The notes under the pieces: model-generated
Database searches by the model: none
Seen by the model: the letters and a program-made list of their open reading frames with translations, nothing else
What the model was told of the DNA's origin: nothing
Position numbers and translations under genes: made by a program
DNA from: Effrenium voratum
Taxonomy: Eukaryota > Sar > Dinophyceae > Suessiales > Symbiodiniaceae
Assembly (NCBI GenBank): GCA_963377175.1
Contig: CAUJNA010001019.1
Span: 55,652-119,651 of the forward strand
Direction: 5' to 3'
Length of the DNA stretch: 64,000 nucleotides
Shown: one piece after another, positions 1 to 12,030 of the stretch
Layout: each line of letters starts with the position of its first letter
Numbering within the stretch: position 1 is the first letter of the stretch

Positions 1-1306
1 CCACTAAGCCTCCGATTCCGGCTCCGTTTCGCTCATCCACCTCCCACCCCCCAAAGCAGTTCCCTTGACGCTTCCATGAAGAGGCTTCCGCGCTTCAGGA
101 TTGCTGGAAGTTCTGACCTGCTGATGGCGACTCTGAGATCCCTGTGACACGAAAGGTTTGGACGACAAAGGCTTGCCGACTGGCCCTGAGTGGCCCTTTT
201 TCCGAGCTTCTGCTGAAGCAGAAGCTCCTCGGTTTCACAGCCAGCGCAACTTCCTCGCAATAGAAAAGGAGCGCTGCAACGGCGCGTCTACCTCAACCGA
301 ACGCAAAAATCCAACCGAGGCAGAGCAGTTCGACAGCTCAAGGTGGCGCAGGCGCGAAGATAATCGAAGTTGCTGACATTCCGGTATACTGATGGACCAA
401 TGTGTAACAGTGTAGCTCAATGCTGTATCTTCGGGCACGAAAATAACTTGTGGAATTCAGAGCCCCTTGCAGGGTGTTCTTTGATAGTCAAACAGGCGTG
501 ACGAGTTTCGGCACAGGCGCTGGCCCCCGGTCCGCAGTCACCCATCAGCTGGGCCAAGGTTTGGCTGTTTGCTTTGCCATCGGCGCCTCGGAGATGATGT
601 GTTGGCCGTTGGGCGGGAAGCCTGGTGTCCATCGGCCCACACTCCTGATGCGCCCGGCTCATAAGGAACCTGGTGCAAGACCGAATGCTGCAGCTGGTTT
701 TCTGTTCGAGAACCAAGGCCGGTTGTTCGTGTTGAGGCTTCTGTTATCTCTTGATGCCGCTATCCATCCAGAAATTTGCTATCGATTGAGTGAACACCGA
801 ATCACCTGGCTTACTGCATTTACAAGGCCCCCGAAAAGCAACCAATGCGTCAAGCACGAAGCAGCTGGCTAGCTGGCAGGGCCCGGTCGACTTGCAGGAC
901 AGGGCTTCCGAGAGGATGACCTTTGGGTAATGATCAGAGATCTTTCGCAGATTGCAGAAAGTTCTTGGACGTGTTTTTTGTTTTTCCCGATGCCGACGGC
1001 CAGCCCATACTCTCTCCATTTTGTTGCAATGCGACAGCATGATGTCGTGTCTGCAGATCCGTATCATGCACTAGCCATTTTCTCAGGCTTCAAGCACAGC
1101 TTAGTACAGCCACATGGCAACAAGAAGGCTAACAACAAGAAGGCTAATAGTTCAGCATCAAGATGCGCAAGCTACTGAATCGCTCTATCTGTATCCATCT
1201 GTGAGTATGTAGATTCTGTCTGGCACTCCTATCGATGTTGCCTTCGTTCTACTTGTACATAACACATATGTTTATATGACCAAACACAAGCGCAAAGCAA
1301 TCAGGC
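1..1306. other. Upstream region without recognised gene
   Basis: I see no conserved protein motif, RNA gene or strong repeat here. Open frames are short and overlap on both strands. The stretch just before 1307 should hold the 5' untranslated region of the RFC1 gene. No TATA box and no dinoflagellate spliced-leader relic could be recognised. Confidence 0.5.
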
Positions 1307-4300
1307 ATGGCAGAGCCATCCGCTCCCAAGCGGGTGAACCGTGCGAGGTTCAAGATCCCCTCAGAGAAGGGGACCGTGGCAGCTCCAAAGTCTGAAGCCA
1401 AGCAGCCGGATCAGGTGACTGCGCCGGCACCGGCCGCGAAGCAGAAGGAGGCGCCTGCGCAGGCGCCCAAGCCGGCACTGCCGGAGCCGGTGTCGGCGGC
1501 TTCTGCTGCAACGCCGCTCCGGAACTTGGCGGTGTCCACCGAGAGCGCGAATCCCTTGCAGGGCAAGATCATATGCTTTGCCAGCGACGTGTTCTCAATA
1601 CCACAGGCGGAAGTGGAGCGCAGGGTGGAATTGGCTGGGGGGAAGATTGGAAGTGCGCTTTCGCAGCGCACGTCCTTTCTGGTTCTTGGTGGAAAGCTGC
1701 CAGATGGTCGTCCTGCCAGAGAATCTGCAAAGTATCAGAGGTTTTTGGACCTGCAGAGGAAAGGCACCGTTGTCGCAGAAGTGGTAGAAGAGGAGGATTT
1801 CCTGAAGCTATTGCCAAAGGAGGCTAAGCATCCAGAAACGAAAGGGGAAGCCCAGAACCCGCAAAAGCAGGCGAAGCCGACTCAGAATCCCTTCAACTGG
1901 GTGGACATTTTTGCCCCCTTCCAGCTTAACCAGCTGTTGGGGAACAATGCTGTCATCCAGCGTCTGTCGGATTGGCTCAGAGACTGGGAGGAGGTTGTAC
2001 TTCGGGGCAAGAAGAAAGCTGTTTCCTTTCAACCTGGCCATGGTGCTCCAGAGAACATCAATGCGCGGTGCTCAGCTGGTTTGCTCACATGCGAAATCCG
2101 CACTGCGAAGGTCCTCCCATCATGAGATTTTGTGGCTGCACTGGGAATGGAAGCGGGACCCTAGGCGAGAGCCGCCCTTGCCGAGAACTCGGAAGCGGTT
2201 TCAAGAAGACTGACAGTCAGGTGAAGGTAGATGGCATAATTCCACCCAATTGGGTTTGAAGGCCCCCTCCCTTTCTTCCCCCAAAAGACGATCCGGACAG
2301 CACTTTTGATTGCTCAGCCTCATTTTGCCGGGTTCTTCAAATACAAAAGCCCCATGGTTGGTTTTTTGTTGAAACCAAATTTTGGGACCTACCTCCCCCC
2401 CCCCCTCCCCCCCCCCCCCCGCCACCTCGGCTTCCGCAGGTCAGTGGCCCCCCGGGCGTGGGGAAGACCACTGCGGCGAGGCTGGTGGCCCAACTCCATG
2501 GCGCCTACGAGGCGAGGAACTTCCGCGGAACGGAAGGAGCTGAAGGATTTGTTATGATCCGATTGGGGCGAAGTCCGTTCAATCACCGGGTTTTACTCAC
2601 AGGTTTCAGCACCAGGTGCTCGGAAGTAGTTGTGTAGCACCAGGTTGTACTTCCAGTTTGAACCTTGTTTGAGGTTTTGCTTCCAGTTCGGACATTCTTT
2701 GGTCAATCCACTCAGGCAGTGAGGCTTAGCTTGCTTAGAAGTTATGTGACACCTGCCGGTTCCTTATGCGACACCAGGGCCATGTCCCAAGCCCAGGGTG
2801 GCCTCGGCCTCGGCTCTGAGTGTGTGTCCGTGCCAGGTCCTGGAGTACAATGCTTCAGATGCCAGGAGCCAGAAGGTCATCCAGGCATCTCAGCCGCAGT
2901 CAGAAATGAAACAGCTATGCATTTTATTTGGCACTCCTCCAAAATGGCTGGACATGAATCTCTAGGACACCTAAACTGGCAGAGTGCTCTTGCAAGAGAC
3001 AGCTTTTGCTTGCTTTCTTGGAGTGAAGCGCGATTGTGCCAAGGACATGGCAGATGGGATTGCCCAAAATTCCGCGATTTCCTTCCCAGGACAGTGCAAG
3101 GAAAGTTCTGACCTGTACGTCTCATGCTTTTGCTGCGAGGATCTGGAAGCAAGAGGCCCGGAACGAGCATGCCATAGTAGACTCAGAGTAATGCGCCTTC
3201 ACCTGCACGTGCGCGCGCGGGGGTGGCAGGCGTGGGCGCGTTCGTGGACGCGTGCGCGTTCGCGTGCGAGTGGGGGGCGTGGGCGTGAGCGTGGGGGTGG
3301 TCGCGGCCATGGGCGAGGTCGTGTGTGTGTGTGTGCGCGTGTGCGTTGCACTTGCCTGTGCGTGTGCGCGTGCGCGTGTGCGAGCACACGTGCGCGCGGC
3401 TGTGGATGCTGGTGTGTGTGAGGGTGTGTGTTGTGTGATTTGAGTTTCGCTGCGTAGTCTTTGCGTAGTGTTCGTAGTTTGCATAGTGTGCCGTTGTGTA
3501 TTTCATGTCTTGTCGCCGCGTGTGCCGTGCGCACACTCACGCGCTCGCGCCCTGCACACAATGCCCACAGTGCAAAACACACAATGCATGCAATAGAACA
3601 GAATAATTACACAGACACTACACGCAGTGCACACAACACACGCCACACTGCGGCATGGGTGGCACATGGTGGTGAGGGATCCTGACGGGAGGAAAGCAGT
3701 GATCATTATGGACGAGGTTGACGGTATTGGATCAAGCCCCAGTTGCCAATTTTTGGCATTGAATTTGTGTGATGTGAGCTTCGCAGCTGATGCAAGCAAG
3801 GCGCTGGTGATAGGGGTGGCATTGCTGCATTGATCAAAATGATCAAAACGTGCAAGCCTCAGTAGTGTGCGGCTGACCGCCGTCGCGGAAGCTCCAGTGT
3901 GTTCTGAGTAATAATTTATTCTTGTATGCGTTTGCTTTTTTTTTTTCGAGTCCAAGGACTCGAAACCCAATCATATGCATTTGCAACGATCGGCAGCACC
4001 AGAAGGCTGGGGCATTGGATCACACGTTGTATTGAGGAAAGGCGAGGTGCAGAAGTTCGAGTGAGCTTTCGCTGGTTTCCGCACGAAGGTGCGCAACTTG
4101 GCATCAAGCTGCTATGACTTGAAGTTCAGCAGGCGAGGCTGCCGTCGCCCATTTGTCGCTTTCTAAGCATGGTTCCAAATGGCTGTTGCTCAAAACTAAG
4201 CCACCACGAAGATGAACCGCAGGTTTTAGTCCTTGGTTCCATTTGCCAGGGTTCCATTTTGGGTACCCTCTCTACCACTAACATGGCATGGGAGGGCACT

Positions 4301-5303
4301 TGGAAGATCATTTCCCTGTAGGGACCTGTCAGGTGCTATGTTGGGAGGGCCCCCAAATCGAGGTCAGGACCTTGGAGATTTCCGGGCCATGGCGAGGCCT
4401 GCCAAGGCCGCAGTGGCGCAGAGGTGTGCCGATATCGCCAGGCCTGTCATGGGCCTGGCCTGGTCGAAATGGGAGGGATGGCCCCAGAAATGCAGATGTG
4501 GTGGCATGCCACAAGAGCTCTGGTGAGAAGAAAGGAGGAACATGTGGGCAGCAAGGTTGCTGTTCCGGAACACGTTGTGACAGTGACTTTGTGCTGGGCA
4601 ACTTGTCTCGAGCATTTTCCAGCTGTTTGGCAACTCAGCGCCTTGCTCTCGGTTTGGTTCGCTCGGTTCAGTCGACGTCCCTCGCTCGATGCCCGCGCTT
4701 CGGTGCAGGCGTCAAGGCCTCAAAGTGGACCTCCGCTCGCTGGAGGCCGCGCCGAGCCCCGGGGACCTCGAAATGCGAAGCGGTCGAGTCGGTGGCCGTG
4801 AGGCCCTGGCCGAGTCCTGTGGCTGCGACATGAGGGTGGCAGGGGCCTCAGGGGCCTCAGGGCTCGGGGGATTGGTCCAGGACGATTCCCATGCAGGTGT
4901 GCTGGTAGCTTTGGGCGAGCTGTTAGTTTTCAGCCCCGAAAAGCTTGGGACTGCCTTTCGAGGCATGGCGAAGTGTGCCGAATTGAACATGGGTGGCAGG
5001 TTCTGAACCAGCTGCAGATGTCGGGTGGCAGCTTGGGAGGCTCGGGATTTGACTCGACAAAGCTGTTTGGTTGCATATGTCCAGCATGTGTCACACCTGG
5101 CAAGGCAAAGACCAAGAGGTCATGCTTGGTCCCTTCGAAGCGCAGTGCCGGCGTGTTTGGTGGTGAGGGAAGGAAAGAGCGAGGGAGCGCACTGATGAAG
5201 GTGCCGCAAGTTACTCAATGCATCAGAGGTCGGCATCCTCAGTGCGCGATGAAATGTGCAAGTTGTGTATAATATATATATATATATAATCTTGTTGTTC
5301 AAC

Positions 5304-5337
<34 letters not shown>

Positions 5338-7905
5338 GCAGCCGCCATTGTGTGGGAAATGCCTTTCGAACCATTTTGCTTTGGCCGTTGCTGCAGACTC
5401 AGGCTGCCCGCACTAGCTTCGACGAGCGGCAAAATTTGCACGGGTGCACAGAGGGAGCTCTTTTTTTGTTCTACAGCATAACGGGGGACTTCGCTCGTAC
5501 TCAAAGTATGTACAGAATGCGCGGGATTTGCGAAGGAGCAACATGCCGAGGCTGCCTTGATTTCTCGAGCCTCAGGTTTTTTGTGGACTACTCCATGGTG
5601 GGCTTGTCAGGGACCCAGACATATCTTGCGCACATCAAGCCACAGGCAGGATTCGCCGTGTGCCACCGGCAATTGCAAGCATCAACTTGGGCTCAGGCTC
5701 ATTCAGGAGAACTACTTGAGGTCAATGGAGCGAAAACGGGTGCACGACTTAGCCTCAACCCTCATGAGGTTTCCAATAGGGCCCATGAGGGCTATCTCGT
5801 AAACCCCGTAGCTTAGGGGCTTGTCCTTGGCTTACCTCTCCAGGAATAGGGTTTCCCCAACAGGCCCAAAGAACCCGACACCTATGTCGCGAGGCAGACC
5901 TACAGGTGCTGAACCGATGTGCATATTCTGCGGATCTCATGACAGTGGGCAGGCAGCTCAGATGCCTTCTTTAAAATGACCCTTTTGTGGTTCCCTGCGC
6001 TCCCTTTGAAGAGAAGTAGTGGCACCAGGGTCTAAATTTGGACGCTTTGTTTTGAACGACCTTCAGAGGCAAGGATTGCGCCGCATGGATATCGTACATG
6101 GGCAGAGTATTGTAGATTGCGGCACAACATCTCACCGGGATTGGGAGCCACGAGCAACAGCGGGGCAAGGCAGCGGGCAGAAAACGCGGAGCTGAGAGCA
6201 TCCTGTGATCGACAATTTGCGAGGTGACATCTTCAACCAGCGCATCGGAGCGGCACAGGCGCCTTAGACCTGCCGCAAGATGGCCCCTCCCCCCCAAAAA
6301 AAACCGAAGGGGGCGCAGATCCAACCGAAAATCGGCCAGGAATGGGGCCTTTTGCCGCACTGCGCAGCATCTGCCTTACGGCTCGACCTTGGTGCCTGGA
6401 TTTGCCGCATGAATGCATTCGCATCTTAGGTGGTCTCCTGTGCGTATCCGGCATGGGTCACCAATGGGGTGCTGGTCGCAGACTCAAACATCTCAAGAAG
6501 CTGATAGGTGGCGTTTCAAAGTGACATGGTTTGGATTGGTGAGAGGGAACCCTCTCGCAAATCGATGGTGGACGAATTGTCCCATGTAAATGAGGTCAAC
6601 GGGTCCCTAATTACAAGGCCCCATATGCAATGCGTATGTCCAAACTAGATCGCGCACCCCCCCTCATGGATGGTTGCGCAAACTCGCCATTTGGAGCCGT
6701 GTTTGACACAGTCGGGTGTCTTCAATCCTCAGGCTTATCCAAGCTTCCCGGCTGCCCTCGGCAAGATGTCGACTCTTTCGCGGTCTAGGCTTCGCAACGG
6801 CTCAAGAGACTACTCTTTTGCGTTTGACTGGCCCTAACTGTCGTGTGGATGCAGAAAATCACACAGCGGTTCGGCGATTGCACCATACGGAGAGCTCTTA
6901 TTGTGATTGTGGGCTTGTAGCTGTTATTTCCAGCTGGCAACCTTGTTGCCCGTGTACATGCTGCCAAGCATTGGTTCACCAGATTCGAAAAGTGCACAGT
7001 TCAGATGCTAGCTGGAAAGAACATGTGCCTGATGTGGTGCGGAGACAGATTATTTGTTGTGCAACTGTGTGCTTGGAAACTCCTTTTCACGCTCCGGCAG
7101 AACCTCGCAGCAATCCTTCAACCTTGATATGTGTGTGCGGCTAGGCGACTTGTTATGGAGCTGCAGGCGCGCCTGTTCTTTCGTTTGACAGCTGGCAATC
7201 TGTTTGGCCAATCTGCGACAGAGCTGGAGCGCCAGCAAGACATGTGCGACTTGCAAATTGGTTGGTAAATTGGGGCTGCGAGAAAATATGTTTGTTGAGA
7301 AAGCTGCTCATCAGTGTTGCGAAATCGACGCTTCTTTCCGAAACACGGCCATGGACTGCGCTGCACTTTGTCAGATGCACCTGCGCCTTTCAGCAACAGT
7401 TGATGGCAAGGCAAGGTGCCGCCGTTTTTGACTCACAATGTCAGATACTTCAGGCATGTCGATTTGATGGCGTGCCTGCTGACTGATCGCAGGGAATGAT
7501 GACGTCTTCATATGGAGAACTTCTTTACAGGCCATTTGTCAGCATCAGCCCATGCCATCCCTTGGATGGTGGCCTTCCCAAGTGAAGAGTTTCGGGCGAT
7601 TCGCTCTTCTTTTGACAGTCATCCAGAGGCGCCTGCTGGAACCCTTGAAGAAAGGCAATATCAAGGAGACGGTTGGAGGCTCAGCTCAAGAGAGCGCCTC
7701 TAACTCCAAAAAAACGCTGCCTGGCATTGAGGTTGGCTTGATGGATGCTTATGGCCTTCGCCGCGAGCACTTGGTGGAGCACCTCACAGAGTTGCGACAG
7801 CACGTGGGCAGTCAGGACATGCGCAACAAGAGGTTTGATCAAAGCGTTCAGAAGGTTTGGGAGGGACATTGGGGATTCACAAAGAACTACCGCAACTCAG
7901 GGTGA
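1307..7905 (+). CDS. RFC1: Replication factor C subunit 1 (large clamp-loader subunit), multi-exon
   Basis: Large subunit of the clamp loader that opens and loads PCNA at primer-template junctions in nuclear DNA replication. Exon 1 (1307-2074) has a Lys/Pro/Ala-rich leader, a BRCT domain (about residues 85-170) and the start of the AAA+ module (FNWVDIFAPFQLNQLLG). Further exons, placed by motif and phase: 2440-2511 Walker A (SGPPGVGKTTAARL); 2837 on, YNASDARSQK; about 3044-3085; about 3660-3729 Walker B (VIIMDEVDGI); 3801-3861; 3957-4005 (PIICICNDRQHQK); 4089-4132 (SSCYDLKFSR); 4397-4441; 4709-4745; 4803-4835; 5000-5020; about 5352-5437; 5576-5600 (FFVDYSM); 5690-5739 (LIQENYLRSM); 5906-5960; 6319 on (GQEWGLLPHCAA); 7145 on (RLVMELQARL); about 7575-7905 (GLMDAYGLRREHL). 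Known RFC1 order is preserved. The exon holding the WLGKxS segment was not found, and a Lys/Ser/Thr-rich tail may continue to about 8100. The start is the first Met of a long coding exon. Confidence 0.93.
2394..2421. repeat. Poly-C tract in RFC1 intron 1
   Basis: Nearly pure run of C interrupted by single T, about 20 bases upstream of the 3' splice site that precedes the Walker A exon. It may act as an exaggerated polypyrimidine tract. Confidence 0.8.
3205..3650. repeat. Alternating purine-pyrimidine (GT/GC) and CA-rich repeat
   Basis: GTGCGCGTGTGCG-type sequence fills about 3205-3435, followed by CACACA/GCACAC-rich sequence at about 3530-3650. The two parts are roughly complementary in composition. 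The block lies in the RFC1 intron before the Walker B exon and is a classic candidate for Z-DNA or slipped structures. Confidence 0.8.
4193..4266 (+). mobile_element. Dispersed element family A, truncated copy
   Basis: Carries the family core (GCAGGTTTTAGTCCTTGG, then TTCCATTTGCCAGGG and CCATTTTGGGTACC) shared with copies at 9349-9418, 21082-21178 and 37535-37632. The right inverted terminus found in the complete copies is missing. It sits in the RFC1 intron between the exons at 4089-4132 and 4397-4441. Confidence 0.75.
5269..5345. repeat. (TA)n and (GCA)n microsatellites in an RFC1 intron
   Basis: An alternating TA run at about 5269-5289 is followed by about ten GCA triplets at 5314-5345. 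They lie between the RFC1 exons ending near 5020 and starting near 5352, so they are probably intronic rather than a polyglutamine or polyalanine tract. Confidence 0.85.
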
Positions 7906-9348
7906 TGTCTGAGAAGCTGCAAATCTTTTGGCAGCCCCGGGAAAGCAAAAACAGCACAAAATCAAAAACCGCAACAAACACGAGAAGCAACAAAAACGAC
8001 ACCCCTGCATCCCCGCAGGATGAGTTCAAGCAGGTGGACTCGAAGGCTCGTTTGCTGTTTGCGGCTTGCCGCTCGTGTTGCGAAGACTTGCGGAGGTGAA
8101 AGCTGCCTTGACGCGGGAGCTCAACTCTGGCAGCCACGCTGTCAAGGTCCCGGTTTGGCAATTGGGCAGGTTTCAGGGCAGCTTGCCGGTTTGATTGCGA
8201 ACTACGAACAAAGCTAGCCGTGCTAGCGGGAGTTCTCTTAAGCTTTCGCTTATTTTGGGGGCAGAGCTGGGCCGGGGGGGAGGGGGTGGGGTGCCTCATT
8301 TAACGCCTGAGCTCGAAGCGGTCGATTCCCGTCTTCCCCACCCCCCCCATGTTCCCATAATCCACATGTTTCGGTCCAAGTTTGGGTCTTAATGACTTTC
8401 TTAATGTTCATTTAAGGTTGGTGTTCTTATAATATTGGCAACCCCTGGGTCGTATATGTCATTGTTGGGCTGGCGAGCTTTCGTTCATCCGCCTCTCAAG
8501 TTTTTCCTCGGTTGAGAAGTTTGGGAGCCAAGTCATGCAGTCCATGTAGACAGCAAGGGTTATTTGAGAATCCCGACACCCGCCGCGCCGTAGTTTAGCT
8601 CGGCTCAGTGAGAGTGCGGGCCTGGCCCGATACTGCAGGCATGAGATGGCATGGGAAGTGTTAAATTCTGACCACCTTGGCACCAGGTTGCGGTATGGTT
8701 CTCCGAGAGGACGGAGTGGGTTGCGCAATGTCGGATTCGCCGACTGTTGTTGCATGGTGCAAGGAGTGGCGTGGCACAATTCCAGAGCCGTCGGTGTCCC
8801 GGGTCCCAGCCCTGAGCTGAGGCACAGTGCAGTTCAGCTTCAGGATCTTCAGGTGAGTAGCCTGTGCTGAGGAAAAGCGTTCTCGAAGGCACTGTGTCTT
8901 CATTGCGGTCTGGGACCTTAGTCATTTGCAATGCAGCTGTTTTTGGCGCAGTTTAGCTTGATATTGGCTCAATGCATCATTTTTCACTTGCGATTCAGAC
9001 ATCAGGTGCTTTGGAGCCGCATTGAACGGCCTATAAAGTGGCAACCGTTTTCAGACATGCCTGAACATTTCTCTTCACACTCTGCCATGCAATCAGATGC
9101 CAACAAAATCAGATGCCAAGAGCCCCCGCAGCCCATTGGAAGACAGCCCGGCTTCGAGGCCGTGGCCGTCACCGTGGCCATCGGCCTCCGTGCGGCACCC
9201 GGCCGCGTCGAGGCCGTGGCCCCGTGGGAGATCCGCGGAACCGCTCAGGCCTTGGCGCCACGGAGGTGGGGGCCTCCGACCTGGAGGCCGGTGCTCCAGC
9301 TGCGCTGTAGGCCCCATCTGGGCGTTGCCCAAAATTAAAAGAGCTCGG
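7906..9348. other. RFC1 3' end and intergenic sequence
   Basis: 7906-8100 is Lys/Thr/Asn-rich in one frame and could be the disordered C-terminal tail of RFC1 after one more splice. From 8100 to 9348 I recognise nothing conserved. There are short G or C homopolymers near 8276 and 8340. A Pro/Ser/Arg-rich open frame at about 9097-9360 is GC-rich but has no recognisable motif. Confidence 0.4.
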
Positions 9349-9418
9349 GTTACGCGGGTTTGAGTCTTTGGTTCCATTTACCCAGGTGGCCATTTTGGCA
9401 CCGTTGATTTTTTTTGAG
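9349..9418 (+). mobile_element. Dispersed element family A, diverged copy
   Basis: Contains AGTCTTTGGTTCCATTTA, CCAGG and GGCCATTTTGG in the order seen in the other family A copies. It is more diverged and both ends are unclear. It lies just upstream of the first recognised phosphoglycerate mutase exon. Confidence 0.55.
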
Positions 9419-9567
9419 CCACGGCCATCTGGCCATTCCATAGGCGTAAAAGTCGCCGCAAGTGGCGAGATCGAGTTTCGTCGATGTCGATCTTATACAG
9501 GCAAACAGGTCTAGATGTTGCGTCATAAGTTGTGGCGTGAGTCAGTGGTCCTCTCCTTCCGCTCCAG

Positions 9568-12030
9568 CACTATGGCGCCCACACGCTGGTGTTGCTGCGG
9601 CACGGCGAGTGGCTGCCTCAGCCAAACCGCACGTGACATCGGGCTGTGAGAACAATTTCGTTAGGTCGGAGTGGAACCTGGAGAACCGATTTACAGGCAG
9701 GGCTTTGAAACAAACGCCCGTGTGTAAGCGTGTAAACATAGATAAACAGAGGAGAACATCCGACGATCTTGAGGGTGTGTGTGTGTGTGTGTCACTTTCT
9801 CAGGCTGGGTAGATGTGGACGTCTCCGAAAAAGGTGCAGAGGAGGCCATACATGCTGGCAAACTCATGCACAATGCAAATCTGAGCCAGCATCTTAGACT
9901 GACCTCCCGCACTGCCAGCTTGTGTCGTCATATTTTTTGTGCTCTAGGTTTAGACGTTGCGTTTACCTCCTACCAGAAGCGAGCCATCAAGACCTTGAAC
10001 CTTGCCCTGGAGGAGCGAGCAAGGCGAAGAGGTCTCATGTGCCCCTTTCCTTTGCAAGAGTCGCTGTAATGCGAAGAGTTAGAGGAGATGAATGCGCTCT
10101 GGATTCCTGTGACCAAGTCCTGGAAGCTGAACGAGCGCATGTGCGCTCAAGAAGTGAGCACTGGGGCCGTGTTTGGCCTTTGCCCCGGACAAGCATGTCA
10201 GATTGAGAGACATTTGAAGGGCAGCAGTTTGAATCATGGAGGTATGGTGACTTGCAGGGCTTAGACAAGAAGGAGACCTCGGAACAGTTTGGTGAAGAGA
10301 AGGCATGTTGTCATTTCGCCGTCGCTCGGATCAGCTCGTTGGTACTCGCGCTTGCCAGGTTTCTAAGTGGCGGCGCTCTTTTGCAGTTCCGCCGCCTCCC
10401 ATCAAGGCGCAGCTTCCACTTGGCCTCGGCGTGCCAAACTAAGTTGGACGCAGGAGGACAGTCCCTACCATCCCAAACTGGCCGCAGCCTTGGCCAACTG
10501 CCCTGCCATCTACTGTAAAGGGATGACATTGGCTAGGCACCGCACCATTGGAGAAGGGGGCTACTTACGGAAATCAGATGTCACGAAATCTTGACAATGG
10601 CTCATGTCAGAGGTCTATGATTCATCATTGGAGACATAAGGGCTTCTTCGGCGTGCCTATATGATTCCAGTTGGTTGTCAGGACCCAAAGTATAAGAACG
10701 TCCCTGCAAAGAAATTGCCGACGACAGAGCGGGCCCGTTAGCAGATCGTGCACCACTGTGTCCATGTTTGATGCCAATAGTCACCTGCTCGACTGTAATT
10801 TTCCGAGGTCATTGTCGTCGACCATTGAGCGCGTGATGCCATTCTTCAAGCCGGTTTCTTGGACGAGCGCAGTTCGCTGCACGCGAAAGTGTGTGCCTTA
10901 GGTCAAGTATAGCGCCGGAGCTTCGCAAGGGCAAGAAGGCAGGCCTCTCCTGCTTGGTGGAACGCCCCTCTTTTGGTGCTCCTTTGGTGTTTGAGTCTGG
11001 ATTCCGGAGCGCAAATTGTTGGGTTTCTGCATTGACAGTGTAAAAAAAAAAAGTGCGCAAATTTGTGGCAACAATTTCACATCCCATGGGAAAGAAAGCT
11101 TGACGATGCATTTGTAGTCCCAATGTCCAAGACCCTCACTGCGCTGTAGGTTCTTGTTGCAGCCCACGGCAACTCCTTGCGTGCGCTGGTGAAGTACTTG
11201 GATGACTTGCCCGAGGACCTTTTGGATGTGGTGCTTTGTATGGAGACTTGCGCAAGATGCTCTCAAAATAGGGGAAGCCCCCTGGTATGGCTTCTAAAGC
11301 CTCAAAAAGGGAACTGAGGGAACCCTCAAGAATTGACACGCCCGTATCGACACACGGTTTGGCCCAGGAAAAGATCGTTGGCCTCAACATTCCGACAGGG
11401 GTGCGCCGCGCCGGTGTGCTAGCCCTTACCCTCATTTACTGGTTCTCGTGGGTGAAAAGACATCGAGGTACCGCTGGTGTACAGACTCAACCATCAGCTG
11501 AAGCCGGTCGGGGTCTGAACGTGACCCCCGTTTCCACTAACAGCTAACATGGAACCCACCGGAGGGTCTATTTTAAAGGAACATATTCTTCCAGGACACC
11601 TCAGCAGGGTTCCATGTTTGTGGTAACTGTCATGTTTGCCATTTATGATTTATGATCCTTACACGGCTCAGTCCGAGTCTCAGCTGCCAAGGTGGCGCTG
11701 CCAGGCCATACCGAGCTGATTAGATCGGCGCCCAGTGATTGTGAGGCTGATTTTCAAGATGGTACCATAGCCCCTTCGCTGGGAAAAACGTGCCTTGGAA
11801 TGACCCTCAACCCTGCCGCATGTTCAGTGGCAGCGTAGAGCAGAATTGCTTAACGCACCATCGGCTCGGCCTTGAGGGCAAACCTCAACGAGGTTTAAAC
11901 AGCAGGTGAAGCCTGCTTCACAGACGGCTCGTCTATCCTGTGACTTTGTTTCGCCGAGGTGGCGTCTACCTTGGAGATCCAGCCTGGGTGCAGTCCAAGA
12001 TCGATGGGGTCAAAAATCAGGCGCCCCAAG
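9568..12030 (+). CDS. 2,3-bisphosphoglycerate-dependent phosphoglycerate mutase, about 15 micro-exons
   Basis: Glycolytic/gluconeogenic enzyme interconverting 3- and 2-phosphoglycerate through a phosphohistidine. Exons fixed by homology and phase: 9568-9608 (LVLLRHGE, catalytic His); 9665-9696 ([11 protein letters not shown]); 9804-9884 ([15 protein letters not shown]); 9948-10012 ([17 protein letters not shown]); 10085-10140 ([14 protein letters not shown]); 10242-10302 ([12 protein letters not shown]); 10359-10406 ([14 protein letters not shown]); 10454-10486; 10682-10728 (KKLPTTE); 10808-10849 (TIERVMPFF); 10902-10938; 11150-11215 ([19 protein letters not shown], second catalytic His); 11368-11400 (GLNIPTG); 11468 to about 11510 ([14 protein letters not shown]); 11959 to about 12025 ([18 protein letters not shown]). 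The joined protein aligns without gaps to cofactor-dependent GpmA-type enzymes. The initiator exon and the last few codons were not found, so a targeting peptide cannot be excluded. Confidence 0.92.

Noticed and set aside
5223..5504. Poly-Ala or poly-Ser/Gln protein from the GCA repeat
   Set aside because: The repeat lies between two RFC1 exons and no splice frame includes it.
9093..9377. Pro/Arg/Ser-rich frames on both strands
   Set aside because: They mirror a GC-rich stretch, lack any motif and overlap a family A element. Could hide a 5' exon of phosphoglycerate mutase but nothing supports it.
9568..12030. Bacterial contamination or recent bacterial transfer of the phosphoglycerate mutase
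   Set aside because: The protein is GpmA-like, but the gene has many introns with dinoflagellate-type borders, so it is an established nuclear gene.
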